A DNA stretch of 64,000 bases from Streptomyces sp. NBC_00306 (GCF_036169555.1 NZ_CP108032.1:2790001-2854000), one strand, 5' to 3'; positions 18,497 through 27,970 are shown, counted from the stretch's first letter. Numbers and translations are program-made. Notes: generated by a model not told the origin, from the sequence alone.

Positions 18497-20410
18497 CTAG
18501 CGCCCCGCTGTGGAAAACCCCGTCACCCCGGAGCCGCGCCCGCCCCCGAGCCCCGTGCCCGGCCGGGAGCCGCTCGCGTGTCCGGTCATCCCCGCCCTGC
18601 CGGACACCGCGGAGTACTGCTCCCGCACCTCTCGGTACCGCATCAGCTCGCCGGCGATCGGATCCAGCACCTTCGCCCGTCCGCACCCGGCCGCCGCCTC
18701 GTGCAGCCGGCGCTGCGCGTCCTGCCCGTACCGCCGCGCCGGCCCCCGCACCGCCGCCGTGCAGGCCCACTCCACCAGCGGTCCGCCCACGATCCCCGCC
18801 ACCATCAGCACTGCGGGAACGATCAGGCCGGGCTCGAAGATGCCGATGATCTGGCCCACCAGCCACAGCCCGCCGCAGACCTGAAGGAGCGTCATCGACG
18901 CCTGCGCCAGTACGGCAGCGGGCCACCACGCCGGCCGCAGAGGCTTCTTGCTCGTCGTCACCGCCTCACGCGCCGCCAGTTCGTCCAGCGCCTCAGGCAG
19001 CCCGTCCGCCCCGCGGACAGCCGCCTCACGCACCGCCTGCGCCCAGGGCACCGGCAGCCCGGCAGCCGCCTCGTCGGCGACCGTACGAACCGCCTGTTCG
19101 ACCCGCTGACGCGCCGTGAGCTCCTCCTCCACCGGCGTCGTGGCCTGCGGCACGGCGCCCCCCGGCGTACGCGAACGCTCGTACCAGCGCCACAGCCGCA
19201 GCCAGGGCGTACCGCACGCCCGCCCCGCGTGCCTGCGCCACTCGCGCTCCGCCGCCTCACCCGCCGCCTTCGCCCCCACGGCCTCCGCGAGCCGTGCCGC
19301 GAAGTCCTCGCGGGCCCGCTCGTTCAGACCGGTACGCCCGGCGGAGACGTACACAGAACGCAGTTTCCCGGCCGCCGCGTCGACGTCGGCGGAGAGACGG
19401 CGGGCCGCGGCGCTGCGCTCCTGCACGAACGTCCCGAGCATGTCCCGCAGCTCGTCGACGCCCTGTCCGGTGAGCGCCGACAGCGGCAGGACCGTCGCGC
19501 CCGGCTCACCGTGTTCACCGAGGGCCATGCCGTCCTCGTCGAGGAGCCGTCGCAGATCGTCGAGCACCTGGTCGGCGGCCTCGCCCGGCAGCCGGTCCAC
19601 CTGGTTGAGCACGACGAACGTGATCTCCGCATGGCCCGCGAGCGGCCGCAGATACCTCTCGTGCAGTGCGGCGTCCGCGTACTTCTCCGGGTCGACGACC
19701 CAGATCACCGCGTCCACGAGCGCCAGCACCCGGTCCACCTGCTCGCGGTGCTTGACCACCGCCGAGTCGTGGTCGGGCAGATCGACCAGCACCAGACCGG
19801 ACAGCTCCTCGTCGCCCCCAGCGAGCGGCCTGCGCCGCAGCCGCGGCGGGATGGCGAGCCGGTCGAGCAGCCCCGCGGCACCTTCCGACCAGCTGCACGC
19901 GATCGGCGCCGCGGTGGTGGGCCTGCGCAGCCCGGTCTCGGACAGAGGCACCTGCGCAAGGGCATTGAAGAGTGTCGATTTTCCACTGCCGGTGGCGCCG
20001 GCGATCGCCACGACGGTGTGCCGCGCGGACAGCCGCTGCCGGGCCGCGGCCTCGTCGAGGACGCGCCCGGCCTCCGCGAGGGTGCTTCCCTCCAGACGGG
20101 TGCGGGACAGGCCGACCAGCTCGCGCAGGGCGTCCAGACGGGCCCGCAGCGGGCCGCCGTACGCCCCGCCGATCTCCACATGCTCCTCGCCGGGGTCCTC
20201 CTCGAACAGCTGCGGCTCCTCCTCGCCCTTGGCCCGCCGGGCGATCAGGCCGTCGTCCCAGCGCCCCTCGGCCGGCTGCCCGTCGTCGGCTCCGTCCAAG
20301 GGCTCGGCGGGCGCGTGCACGCGCTCATCGCTCTCCTGCACCCCTTCGCCCGTCTCCTGCACACGGTCATCGGTCTCGTTCTCGTCGCCCGTGATGGCGG
20401 TCAACGCCAT
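18497..20410 (-). CDS. Dynamin-like / YfjP-family GTPase (second of pair)
   Basis: About 637 residues. An acidic low-complexity N-terminus (1-75) precedes a GTPase domain with G1 GATGSGKST, G3 DLPDHDS and G4 NQVDRL. The C-terminal half is helical and contains two to three hydrophobic segments (AAVLAQASMTLLQVCGGLWLVG and VPAVLMVAGIVGGPLVEWA), suggesting membrane association. It is translationally coupled to the upstream GTPase gene: TGATG, sharing one base at 20410. Tandem GTPase pairs of this kind in Streptomyces are dynamin-like proteins (DynA/DynB type) involved in sporulation septation; that role is known for the family and inferred here. Confidence 0.8.
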   Translation of the reverse strand: MALTAITGDENETDDRVQETGEGVQESDERVHAPAEPLDGADDGQPAEGRWDDGLIARRAKGEEEPQLFEEDPGEEHVEIGGAYGGPLRARLDALRELVGLSRTRLEGSTLAEAGRVLDEAAARQRLSARHTVVAIAGATGSGKSTLFNALAQVPLSETGLRRPTTAAPIACSWSEGAAGLLDRLAIPPRLRRRPLAGGDEELSGLVLVDLPDHDSAVVKHREQVDRVLALVDAVIWVVDPEKYADAALHERYLRPLAGHAEITFVVLNQVDRLPGEAADQVLDDLRRLLDEDGMALGEHGEPGATVLPLSALTGQGVDELRDMLGTFVQERSAAARRLSADVDAAAGKLRSVYVSAGRTGLNERAREDFAARLAEAVGAKAAGEAAEREWRRHAGRACGTPWLRLWRWYERSRTPGGAVPQATTPVEEELTARQRVEQAVRTVADEAAAGLPVPWAQAVREAAVRGADGLPEALDELAAREAVTTSKKPLRPAWWPAAVLAQASMTLLQVCGGLWLVGQIIGIFEPGLIVPAVLMVAGIVGGPLVEWACTAAVRGPARRYGQDAQRRLHEAAAGCGRAKVLDPIAGELMRYREVREQYSAVSGRAGMTGHASGSRPGTGLGGGRGSGVTGFSTAGR

Positions 20411-22020
20411 CACCTCACCTTCTGCAGTAGGGACAGCGCGGCGATCAGTTCGGCTTGCGGTTCGGGCGTCACTTCGAGCGCGTCGAGGGGTGCGAGGCGG
20501 CGGTCGCGTTCGCTGTTGAGTACGCCGTCGAGGTACGTGTTCATCAGCTCGCCGCCCTTGTCACGCAGCTTCAGCGCGCCCTGCGCGCCGATCCGCTCGG
20601 CGAGCCGCTCCCCGGCGCCGCGGGCCCGCCGGCCGCCGAGCAGGACGGCCGCGACCAGTGCGGCCAGGGTCTCGGAGTCGGGGGTGGTGCTCAGTTCCAG
20701 GCTGCGCACCTCTTCCTCGGCGAGCTCCTCCAGCTCCCGCCGCCAGCGGCGCACCGCCATCCCGATCCGCTCCGCCGCCTCCAGGTCCATCCGGCCCCGG
20801 AACACGACGGCCGCGGCGCCAGGCTCCCGTCGCCATGTCTCCTGGATGTGCTCGTCGGCTGCGGCGACGGCACACTGCACCAGCGCGCACAGGCTTCCGA
20901 CCAGGGAATCCAGCAGCTCACCGGCCGTGCTGTCGCGGGGGAAGCCCCGCCAGCGCGTGCGCGCGTCACCGGCGAGAACCGCGCCGGCCCTCACCTGCCG
21001 CGCCACCCGCTCGCGCTCCTTCTCGTACGCCTCCTCGACCACGCCGGTGAGCCGTACGACGGTCGCGTACTGTCCGGCGACCGCCGAGGCCAGCTCGGGC
21101 ATGCGCGCCTTGAGCGAATCGATCACCCCCGTCGCCGTGCGGGCGAGCGCCTGCTGCCGGGCGGCCGGGTCCTGCACCCGGTGGGCGAGCCAGGCGAACA
21201 GCGGCGCCACGGCGGTGGTGGGCAGCAGACCGCTGCCACCACCGGCCGACTCAGGCAGCTCGGGGATGGTGAACCGGGGCACGTCGCCGAGCCCGGCCTT
21301 GGTCAGCAGAGCCGCGTACTGCCGCGACACGTCCGCGATCACCTGGTGCGGCACCCGGTCGAGCACGGTGATCAGCGTGGCGTCGTACTCCTTGGCGGTA
21401 CGCAGCAGATGCCAGGGCACGGCGTCCGCGTACCGGGAGGCGGTCGTGACCATCACCCACACGTCGGCGGCGCAGATCAACTCGGCGGCGAGCAGCCGGT
21501 TCTCCACGACGAGCGAGTCGATGTCGGGCGCGTCGAGGAGGGCGAGTCCACGGGGCAGGGTCGAGGCCTTCTCGATCCGCAGCGCATGCGCCTCGCCCAC
21601 GTCCCGGCCGCTCCCGGCCTCGTCCTCGTCGGTCTCGTCCTGGTGGGGCAGCCACACACGGGTGAGCTGGGGCAGCACCCGCATCTCGGCGAACCAGTGG
21701 TGATCGTCGGGGTGGCAGACGAGTACGGGTGTACGGGTGGTGGGCCGGAGAACCCCGGCCTCGCTCACGCGCCGCCCCACAAGGGAGTTGACGAGGGTGG
21801 ACTTACCGGTTCCGGTGGAACCCCCGACGACCGCGAGGAGCGGTGCTTCGGGGTTCTTCAATCGGGGCACCAAATAGTCGTCGAGCTGCGCGAGCAATTC
21901 CGTCCGCGTCTGCCGGGCACGCGGTGCACCGGGCAGAGGAAGGGGAAGACGCACGGCGGCGACACGGTCGCGGAGGGCGGTAAGTGCGTCGATCAGCTGA
22001 GGCCGTGCATCCAAGGTCAC
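20410..22020 (-). CDS. Dynamin-like GTPase (first of pair)
   Basis: About 536 residues with G1 [10 protein letters not shown], switch region [17 protein letters not shown]3 DAPDIDS and G4-like VLDRV, followed by a long helical stalk. It has no clear membrane helices, unlike its partner, so the pair may act as a hetero-oligomer with only one subunit anchored. Adjacent GTG codons at 22023 and 22020 ([14 protein letters not shown]) are the likely starts; the frame remains open far upstream through the tRNA region, which is not coding. Its stop overlaps the next gene's ATG. Confidence 0.8.
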   Translation of the reverse strand: MTLDARPQLIDALTALRDRVAAVRLPLPLPGAPRARQTRTELLAQLDDYLVPRLKNPEAPLLAVVGGSTGTGKSTLVNSLVGRRVSEAGVLRPTTRTPVLVCHPDDHHWFAEMRVLPQLTRVWLPHQDETDEDEAGSGRDVGEAHALRIEKASTLPRGLALLDAPDIDSLVVENRLLAAELICAADVWVMVTTASRYADAVPWHLLRTAKEYDATLITVLDRVPHQVIADVSRQYAALLTKAGLGDVPRFTIPELPESAGGGSGLLPTTAVAPLFAWLAHRVQDPAARQQALARTATGVIDSLKARMPELASAVAGQYATVVRLTGVVEEAYEKERERVARQVRAGAVLAGDARTRWRGFPRDSTAGELLDSLVGSLCALVQCAVAAADEHIQETWRREPGAAAVVFRGRMDLEAAERIGMAVRRWRRELEELAEEEVRSLELSTTPDSETLAALVAAVLLGGRRARGAGERLAERIGAQGALKLRDKGGELMNTYLDGVLNSERDRRLAPLDALEVTPEPQAELIAALSLLQKVR

Positions 22021-22323
22021 CACATGCGAAGAATGCCTAATTTTGGCGGCTTTTTGAAGCGTATGAGCATGTCTGCGCGCCGGTCGGACACATGGGACAC
22101 ACGGGACGAGTGGGGCGCAGGCATAACGAGTGCACAACACCAGCGACGAGAGGCGGAAAAAGCGGTGCAGGAATCGCACCTGCCTGCGATTATCGGTTCG
22201 CTTCACTGAACCTCCACATCGTGGCACGCAGGTGAAGCAACCGGGACAAGGGGATCGGAGCCCTATCCTTGTCCCCGGCAAGGTCACGGATCCCCGGGCT
22301 CCGGTAGCCGCGGCCACCATTCG
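22021..22323. other. Leader region of GTPase operon, divergent from tRNA
   Basis: 303 bp with no gene. It is less G+C-rich than its surroundings (e.g. CCTAATTTTGGCGGCTTTTTG near 22037-22058), consistent with promoter DNA for the GTPase pair on the minus strand and for the tRNA on the plus strand. No confident -10/-35 pair was identified. Confidence 0.4.
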
Positions 22324-22396
22324 GCCCCCGTAGCTCAGTGGATAGAGCAGGCGCCTTCTAAGCGCTTGGCCGCAGGTTCGAGTCCTGCCGGGGGCG
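22324..22396 (+). tRNA. tRNA-Arg (anticodon TCT)
   Basis: A complete cloverleaf can be folded: acceptor GCCCCCG / CGGGGGC, D-arm GCTC...GAGC, anticodon stem GGCGC / GCGCT enclosing the seven-base loop CTTCTAA with anticodon TCT at 22357-22359, T-arm GCAGG-TTCGAGT-CCTGC. The CCA end is not encoded, as usual in Streptomyces. It reads AGA, a very rare codon in such G+C-rich genomes. A strong terminator follows. Confidence 0.95.
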
Positions 22397-22403
22397 CGCT
22401 CGC

Positions 22404-22430
22404 AGGCCCTCCCTTTGGGAGGGCCTTTTT
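22404..22430 (+). terminator. Rho-independent terminator after tRNA-Arg
   Basis: AGGCCCTCCC (22404-22413) and GGGAGGGCCT (22417-22426) form a perfect 10-bp stem with a TTT loop, followed by a run of T residues. It sits 8 bases after the tRNA. Confidence 0.9.
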
Positions 22431-22658
22431 GCTGGTCAGGGGCCATTTCGCGGGCACGGTCGGCAGTACGGGGGGCCTGCTGCGTTGACGGGCGCCCAAT
22501 CAGTCCGTGGCGCGGTGCGGGTGGTCCAACCGGCGGCACAGGAAGGGCCGGTCCGTGCCGGGGCGCGGCGGTCGGCGGCCGTCCGCGCAGCCCTCGTAGC
22601 GTCGGACCGGGGACGCACGGGGGACGCGGATCGTGGTGGGCGTGAGCCCTCCGCATCG

Positions 22659-22733
22659 CCTCTCCCGGTGAAGGCGGGCCCTCCGGAGCACCTCCCCCGG
22701 TGAAGCGGGCTCTCCGGAGCACCTCTCTCGGTG
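22659..22733. repeat. Tandem direct repeat, 31-32 bp unit, 2.4 copies
   Basis: Units start CCTCTCCCGGTGAAGG (22659), CCTCCCCCGGTGAAGC (22691) and CCTCTCTCGGTG (22722, partial); the full units end in CTCCGGAGCA. They lie in the 447-bp gene-free gap between the tRNA terminator and the flavin monooxygenase start. Each contains the palindrome TCCGGA and a CACC...GGTG pair, so each copy could be a small hairpin or a protein-binding site. Confidence 0.75.
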
Positions 22734-22877
22734 GGCATGCCCCCTTGGAGCGCGGTGCGCCCGAACCGCCCCGATCCCAGCTCTCCGTAGGCCCCTAGCG
22801 CCCGGATCGCCGCTCGCGCCCCGCCGGGTGACCATGGAATTCGGGACAGGCTCGGGGCCAGGCACTGGGAGACGCCC

Positions 22878-24557
22878 GTGGCGCACACTCACGACACCGA
22901 CGTACTGATCGTCGGCGCAGGCCCGGTCGGGTTGAGCGCCGCCGCCGAACTCCGCCGCAGCGGGCTGCGCTGCCGTCTCATCGACCGGTTGCCGGCCCGT
23001 CTGCCGTACGCAAAAGCGGTCGGCATCCAACCGCGCACCCTGGAGATCTGGGACCGGATGGGCCTGGCCCGCGCCATGCTGGAGGCCTCCACTCCGATGC
23101 GCGGTCAGCTGATCTACGGCAACGGCGAGGAGCAGGCGCGGATCGACCTCGCGCTGCCGCCCGAAGTGCCTTACGGATTCGCCGCACTCCCGCAGTACGA
23201 GACCGAACGCCTTCTGGAGGAGTACGTCGCGGGCCTGGGCACCTCCATCGAACGCGGCACCGAGCTCATGTCGTTCGCCCAGGACGGGGACGGGGTCACC
23301 GCGCAGCTGACCACCGCCTCCGCTGCTGCCGAGGAGGTACGGGCCCGCTACCTGATCGGGTGCGACGGCGCGCACAGCACCGTCCGCAAGGGTCTGGGGC
23401 TCAGCTTCGAGGGCGGAGCGTTCGCCGAGGAGTACATGCTGGCCGACGTCGTGGCCGACTGGGACTTCCCGCAGGGATACGGCATACGGTCCCTGCACCG
23501 CGCCGACGACGGCACCACCGACGACCTGCTGGTCTGTATTCCGCTGCCCGGCGCCGGTCGTTACCGCATGTCGATGCTGGTACCGCCCGAACTCTCCACC
23601 CAGGGCCCGAACGCGGCATCGGCGGGCGACGGCGTCGCGCACGGCATGGAGGGCGGGCGCACCCCGGAGCTGTCCCACATCCAGGCCGTCGTCGACCGCC
23701 TCTCCCCCAAGCCGGCCGCTGTCTCCGACATGCGCTGGTCCTCCGTCTTCCGCATCAGTCACCGCATCGTCGACCGCTACGGCGAGGGCCGGGTGTTCGT
23801 CGCCGGCGACGCCGCCCACATCCACCCGCCCACCGGCGCCCAGGGCATGAACACCGGCATCCAGGACGCCTGCAACCTGGCCTGGAAGATCGCCCTGGTC
23901 GTCCGCGGAGAGGCCCGGCCCGAACTGCTCACCACCTACGACGCCGAACGCCGCCCCATCGGCGAGGAGGTCGTCGGCCGGACGGTCCGCCACGCCACCC
24001 AAGGAATGGAGACGGACCCCGACGACCCGCAGATGCTGATGCTCCGCGGAGCCCAACTGCTCGTCGGCTACCGGGACGGCCCGCTCGCCGGCTCCCCGTA
24101 CGGCCCCGTCGACGCGCCGCAGCCGGGCGATCGGGCCCCGGACTGTGCGGGCTTGACCGGCCAGATCGCCGTCTACCCGATGCGCCTTCTCGACATCCTG
24201 CGCGGGCGGACGGAGCATGTGCTGATCCTGTACGCGTCCGACACCGCAGACCTGGCGGAGGCGGCCGAGGCCGCCGGGGTGACGCGGAGGACCGACGCGT
24301 CCGACGGCCTCGGTGCCCGGAGCGGACCGGATACGATCGCCGTCCTCGACCGCGAAGCCGAAGCTGCCGACGCTCCTGTGACGGTCCCGCAGTACCGCGA
24401 CGCCGCTGGGGAGTTCGCCGGCCTCTACCGTCCCGACGGTCCCACAGGCTTCATCGTCCGCCCGGACGGGCAGCTCGGCGCGCGCTTCGCGCTGGCGGAG
24501 ACGAAGCAGGCCCTGTCGGCCTACTGGGGAGCCTTGTCCGCGTCCGGGGCGGGGTGA
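22878..24557 (+). CDS. FAD-dependent aromatic monooxygenase (PheA/TfdB or rifampicin-monooxygenase type)
   Basis: 559 residues. The class A flavoprotein hydroxylase signatures are all present: GAGPVGLSAAAEL (FAD ADP-binding, residues 11-23), the DG motif CDGAHSTVRKGLG, and the GD motif VFVAGDAAHIHPPTGAQG with MNTGIQDACNLAWK. A C-terminal thioredoxin-like domain (about 390-555) is present. It would use NAD(P)H and O2 to hydroxylate a phenolic or polyketide-like compound. The start is GTG 22878. It is a single gene followed by a hairpin; no biosynthetic core genes adjoin, so detoxification or inactivation of an aromatic compound is a reasonable guess. Confidence 0.87.
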   Translation: MAHTHDTDVLIVGAGPVGLSAAAELRRSGLRCRLIDRLPARLPYAKAVGIQPRTLEIWDRMGLARAMLEASTPMRGQLIYGNGEEQARIDLALPPEVPYGFAALPQYETERLLEEYVAGLGTSIERGTELMSFAQDGDGVTAQLTTASAAAEEVRARYLIGCDGAHSTVRKGLGLSFEGGAFAEEYMLADVVADWDFPQGYGIRSLHRADDGTTDDLLVCIPLPGAGRYRMSMLVPPELSTQGPNAASAGDGVAHGMEGGRTPELSHIQAVVDRLSPKPAAVSDMRWSSVFRISHRIVDRYGEGRVFVAGDAAHIHPPTGAQGMNTGIQDACNLAWKIALVVRGEARPELLTTYDAERRPIGEEVVGRTVRHATQGMETDPDDPQMLMLRGAQLLVGYRDGPLAGSPYGPVDAPQPGDRAPDCAGLTGQIAVYPMRLLDILRGRTEHVLILYASDTADLAEAAEAAGVTRRTDASDGLGARSGPDTIAVLDREAEAADAPVTVPQYRDAAGEFAGLYRPDGPTGFIVRPDGQLGARFALAETKQALSAYWGALSASGAG

Positions 24558-24578
24558 TCACAGCGGTGGGGCCGCCGA

Positions 24579-24612
24579 GCCTCGGGAGCCGTGCCGGAGC
24601 AACTCCCGAGGC
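24579..24612. terminator. Hairpin after flavin monooxygenase
   Basis: GCCTCGGGAG (24579-24588) pairs perfectly with CTCCCGAGGC (24603-24612) across a 14-base loop, 22 bp beyond the stop codon. There is no T-tract, as is common for Streptomyces terminators. Confidence 0.6.
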
Positions 24613-24708
24613 GCTCCCAGCCGATGGCCTGCTCCCGCCCGGGACACCGCGGGCCGGCCCCACACGTTGTTGTCGTCGCACGTACCGCAGACGGGTAGGA
24701 AGAGCCTC

Positions 24709-25578
24709 ATGACTGCTCTCGGTGCCGTTTTCCGTCCCCAGCTACCTCCCGAGCGGCTGCGCGGTATCGCGCGTGCGGCGGACGAGGCGGGGCTCGAGGA
24801 GTTGTGGCTCTGGGAGGACTGCTTCCTGGAGAGCGGGATCGCCACCGCGTCCGCCGCTCTCGCCTGGACCGAGCGGTTGCGGGTCGGGGTCGGACTGCTG
24901 CCGGTGCCGTTGCGGAACGTCGCGCTGACGGCCATGGAAGCCGCCACCCTCGACCGGCTGTTCCCCGAGCGTGTCGTCCTGGGCGTAGGACACGGCGTAC
25001 AGGACTGGATGGGGCAGGTCGGTGCGCGAGCCGAGTCGCCGGTCACGCTGTTGCGCGAGTATCTCGAGGCACTGCGAGCTCTCTTGCGGGGCGAGCGGGT
25101 CACGACCGACGGTCGTTATGTGAAGCTCGACGGCGTTGCACTCGACTGGCCACCGGCCGTCGCACTTCCCGTACTTGCGGGGGCGGTCGGGCCGCGCTCA
25201 CTGCGCCTGACCGGTGAGGCAGCCGACGGAACCATCCTCGACGCCAGCATGTCGCCCGACGCCGTCCGCAACGCCCGTCGGCTCATCGACGAGGGCCGCG
25301 AGGCCGCGGGGCGTACCGGACCGCACAAGACCGTCGTCTATCTGCACACTGCGACGGGGCCCGGAGCCGCCGAACGCCTGAAGGCGGAACTCGCGGACGG
25401 GAACGGAGGCTCGACGGAACTCGGTGTGGCCGGGGACGCGGACACGATCGCCCGGTTCGTCGAGCGGTTGGCGGCTGCCGGTGCGGACACGGTGGTCCTC
25501 CAGCCCACGCCCGATGAGCCGGACCCCGAAGGCTTCGTACGGTTCGTGGCCGAGGAGGTCCGTCCCCTGGTCCCGTGA
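24709..25578 (+). CDS. LLM-class (luciferase-like) flavin-dependent oxidoreductase
   Basis: 289 residues forming a TIM-barrel-type pattern. ELWLWEDCFLES near the start, then VGVGLLPVPLRNVALTAMEAATLD, LGVGHGVQDWMGQVG and LPVLAGAVGPRSLRLTGEAADG are typical of F420- or FMN-dependent luciferase-like enzymes. The substrate is unknown. The start is ATG 24709 with TAGGAAGAG seven bases upstream; the in-frame start at 24667 would add 14 unconserved-looking residues. It follows the monooxygenase on the same strand after 151 bp but is separated by a hairpin, so it is probably its own unit. Confidence 0.85.
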   Translation: MTALGAVFRPQLPPERLRGIARAADEAGLEELWLWEDCFLESGIATASAALAWTERLRVGVGLLPVPLRNVALTAMEAATLDRLFPERVVLGVGHGVQDWMGQVGARAESPVTLLREYLEALRALLRGERVTTDGRYVKLDGVALDWPPAVALPVLAGAVGPRSLRLTGEAADGTILDASMSPDAVRNARRLIDEGREAAGRTGPHKTVVYLHTATGPGAAERLKAELADGNGGSTELGVAGDADTIARFVERLAAAGADTVVLQPTPDEPDPEGFVRFVAEEVRPLVP

Positions 25579-25606
25579 CCGGTCCGGAGGCTGGGTGTGA
25601 CCGGCC

Positions 25607-25648
25607 GGCCCCGTGACGTGGGCCCCGTGACGTGGGCCCCGTGACGTA
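25607..25648. repeat. Three tandem 14-bp repeats between convergent genes
   Basis: GGCCCCGTGACGTG occurs at 25607-25620 and 25621-25634, and as GGCCCCGTGACGTA at 25635-25648. The array occupies most of the 92-bp gap between convergent stop codons. Confidence 0.9.
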
Positions 25649-25670
25649 GGCGGCGAGGCCGGGGGACGCC

Positions 25671-26252
25671 TCACAGCAGGCGCCGGCCGGTCGCCGTCTC
25701 TTCCTCGACCGCCGCAAGGATCGCGCGCCACGGCACCGTGAGCCCCTCCGGCTCCTGCCGGGGCTCGTGCAGCGGCCAGACGTCGGGGCCCTGGACCAGC
25801 CGTACGTCTCCCGAGAGCAGGGTCTCGATGTGGCGCGTCCACGCCGGGTGCCGGGCGTGTGCGGCGTTGATGCGAGGGAACACGATCACCGGGACGCCGC
25901 GCGTTCCGATCGCCTCACCGACCTGGGTGAGGGCTTGATTGTCGGCGATACCGGTGGCGAGCTTCGCGACATAGTTCGCGCTCGCCGGGGCGACGACGTA
26001 GCAGTCGGCTGTGGGGTGCGGCCTGGGCTCGTCGGGCAACCGGGGCGTGTCACGCACGGGCAGGCCTGTCGCGGCTTCCAGGAGCGGCAGTTCGCCGGCT
26101 GCCCGGAGCCAGCGGGCGGCTGTCGGGGTCAGCGTGACGGCAACCTGCCAGCCCAGGGTCAGGGCCGGCTCCACCAGTCCCGTACGCAGCGATTCGACAC
26201 CGTCCGTCGCCGAACCGACCACTCCGAGAACGCCTCGCCTGCCTGTCGTCAC
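25671..26252 (-). CDS. Flavoprotein / phosphopantothenoylcysteine decarboxylase-like protein
   Basis: 193 residues. VLGVVGSATDGVESLRTGL, the central VTLTPTAARWL and DCYVVAPASANYVAKLATGIADN (the flavoprotein-family PASANT-like loop) identify an FMN-binding HFCD-fold protein, shorter than CoaBC and lacking the synthetase half. Its substrate is unknown; related proteins decarboxylate peptidyl cysteines. GTG 26252 (after GAGGTGGG) is chosen over the far-upstream start at 26393 because the intervening DNA is a degenerate CGGTCTG repeat that translates to low-complexity sequence. Confidence 0.78.
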   Translation of the reverse strand: MTTGRRGVLGVVGSATDGVESLRTGLVEPALTLGWQVAVTLTPTAARWLRAAGELPLLEAATGLPVRDTPRLPDEPRPHPTADCYVVAPASANYVAKLATGIADNQALTQVGEAIGTRGVPVIVFPRINAAHARHPAWTRHIETLLSGDVRLVQGPDVWPLHEPRQEPEGLTVPWRAILAAVEEETATGRRLL

Positions 26253-26426
26253 CGTGTGCCCACCTCGTACGGTCGCCGGTCCGCGGTCGCCGGTCTGCGG
26301 TCGGTCTGCGGTCTGCGGTTGTCGTCGGCCATCCGCCGTGCTGTCGCGGCGAGTCTGGTCGGTGAATGCGATCAAGGGCAAGGCGAGGTTCATACGGTTC
26401 GCATGGTTCGCACGGTTTCGCGCGTC

Positions 26427-27632
26427 TTACAAGATCCGCCAACGGACCAGCGCCGCCAGTACCGCCACCCCCGGCAGGAGCGGCAGCCACACGGTGAGCA
26501 GGCGGAAGCCGAGAACGGTCGCGGTCGCCACCACCAGCGGAGTTCCGACCATGACCAGCGCGACGGCCAACGCTGGTTCGACGGAGCCGATGCCTCCCGG
26601 TGCGGGGATCATGCCGGCCGCGATGCTCGCCGCCAGGTAGGCCACGACGATGTGGTACCAGGGGACGGTGACCCCGAGGGCGAGCGCGACGCAGACCAGA
26701 ACACCGGCCTGGAGCAGAGGGAAGGCCACCGCGCCGCCCCACAGGGCCAGCGTCCGCGAGGGCTTCTTGTGCAGCGCCCGCGCGTCGGTGAGGGCGGTCC
26801 GCAGGAAGTCGAAGACGATCCGACGCAGCCGCCGGGCCACGAGCAGCACGACAGTCACCGCCGCGATCAGGACGACCGCGACGAGGACCACGGCGAAGAC
26901 GGCCCGTCCCGGCGGCACGAGTTCGTCCAGCCGCAGCGCGCCCGGGAACGCCAGCACGAGCGTCACCAGCAGCCCGACCCTGGCGATCGCCTCGACCAGT
27001 GAGTAGAGAGCGAGGGCGGCCGTCGAACGGTCCAGCGGAATGCCGCAGCCGCGCAGAAAGCGCAGGGTGACGACGTGTGCGCCGAGTCCCGCGGGGAGGA
27101 GGTGGTTGGCCGCGCCGGCCGCGAACTGCGAGGCCAGGAGCTTGCCGGCGGGCAGCCGCTCGACGATGGTTCCCTGCCGGACGCACGATGCCGCCACCCA
27201 GCACAGCCCGGTGACGACGCCGCCCATGACCAGCCAGCCGGTATGGGCGCCACCCAGCCGGCTGACTCCGGAAGCGACCAGAGACCAGTTGCTGACGGCC
27301 CAGGCGGCGACCAGGGCGAACGGTACGAGGCAGATGATCTGCCGCACGGGAAGCCGCCGGAGGCCTTCGAGCAGCTGCCGATGCCGCGCCGGCGGCGCGG
27401 GGGCAAACACCTGCTCCCCGCCCGGGGCGAGACCGTCCATCCCGTCCGGGGCAGGGGCGTCGGCGGGAGTGGGTACTGCTCCGCTCCGAACGTCGGGCAG
27501 GGCCTGACCGTCGGGTTCGCCCGGAACGGGGGTCTCGACATGAACGGGCGTCTCGGCCTGAATGGGGGTCTCGGACGGAGTCGGCGTCTCGGACGGGGTG
27601 AGGGTCTCTGGCGGGGGGAGGGTCTCAGGCAT
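26427..27632 (-). CDS. YbhN/UPF0104-type integral membrane protein with repeat N-terminus
   Basis: About 401 residues. Residues 1-35 are tandem ETPTPS / ETPIQA / ETPVHV repeats, and the next 50 are a Pro/Ala-rich cytoplasmic linker. At least seven hydrophobic segments follow from about residue 95 with YbhN/lysylphosphatidylglycerol-synthase transmembrane-region features (AGKLLASQFAAGAANHLLPAG, MIPAPGGIGSVEPAL). These proteins flip or transfer lipids or lipid-linked groups; the exact substrate is not evident. Start ATG 27632 has GAGAG 8 bases upstream; GTG 27638 is possible. Confidence 0.8.
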   Translation of the reverse strand: MPETLPPPETLTPSETPTPSETPIQAETPVHVETPVPGEPDGQALPDVRSGAVPTPADAPAPDGMDGLAPGGEQVFAPAPPARHRQLLEGLRRLPVRQIICLVPFALVAAWAVSNWSLVASGVSRLGGAHTGWLVMGGVVTGLCWVAASCVRQGTIVERLPAGKLLASQFAAGAANHLLPAGLGAHVVTLRFLRGCGIPLDRSTAALALYSLVEAIARVGLLVTLVLAFPGALRLDELVPPGRAVFAVVLVAVVLIAAVTVVLLVARRLRRIVFDFLRTALTDARALHKKPSRTLALWGGAVAFPLLQAGVLVCVALALGVTVPWYHIVVAYLAASIAAGMIPAPGGIGSVEPALAVALVMVGTPLVVATATVLGFRLLTVWLPLLPGVAVLAALVRWRIL

Positions 27633-27970
27633 GGCCACGCTCTCGGCCGTCCTTCTTCGTCGGGCGCGTCACGCTTCGCGAGCGCGATGGGGGCGGGAGT
27701 GGCTTTCCGGAACCTGCCCTTCGCTTCCGACATCCCGGTGTCCTGAAGCCGACATCCGGTGGATACGTCGGTGGCGGACACACGTCGACGGACCGGAAGG
27801 CGTTCGGGCGACGGGTACGCGCCGGCGCAATGGAGACACGCCAGGTGCCGGCCACAGCTGTGTACATCAGCTGTGTACGTCAATGGGCGTCACCGTACGG
27901 GGATAGGCCTCGGCATACTCAGAGCCACATCGAGTAGGGGCGCGGATATCACCTGCTCGCCCCGGCCCCG
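27633..27970. other. Divergent intergenic region
   Basis: 338 bp between the divergently oriented YbhN-type gene (minus) and the methyltransferase (plus). It contains no credible gene. A 13-bp tandem repeat at 27855-27880 is its main visible feature. Confidence 0.5.
27855..27880. repeat. 13-bp tandem direct repeat upstream of methyltransferase (candidate operator)
   Basis: CAGCTGTGTACAT (27855-27867) is followed immediately by CAGCTGTGTACGT (27868-27880), about 90 bp before the methyltransferase start. Tandem sites of this kind often bind activators along one face of the helix. Confidence 0.5.

Noticed and set aside
18578..21703. 1041-codon plus-strand open frame opposite the two GTPase genes
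   Set aside because: It is an antisense by-product of G/C-rich third positions in the GTPase genes. Its translation is Arg/Ser/Pro-rich with no domain, while the minus strand has intact GTPase motifs.
22878..26252. Monooxygenase, luciferase-like oxidoreductase and flavoprotein as a biosynthetic gene cluster
   Set aside because: There is no synthase, ligase, precursor peptide or transporter. The genes are separated by hairpins and repeats and the third is convergent.
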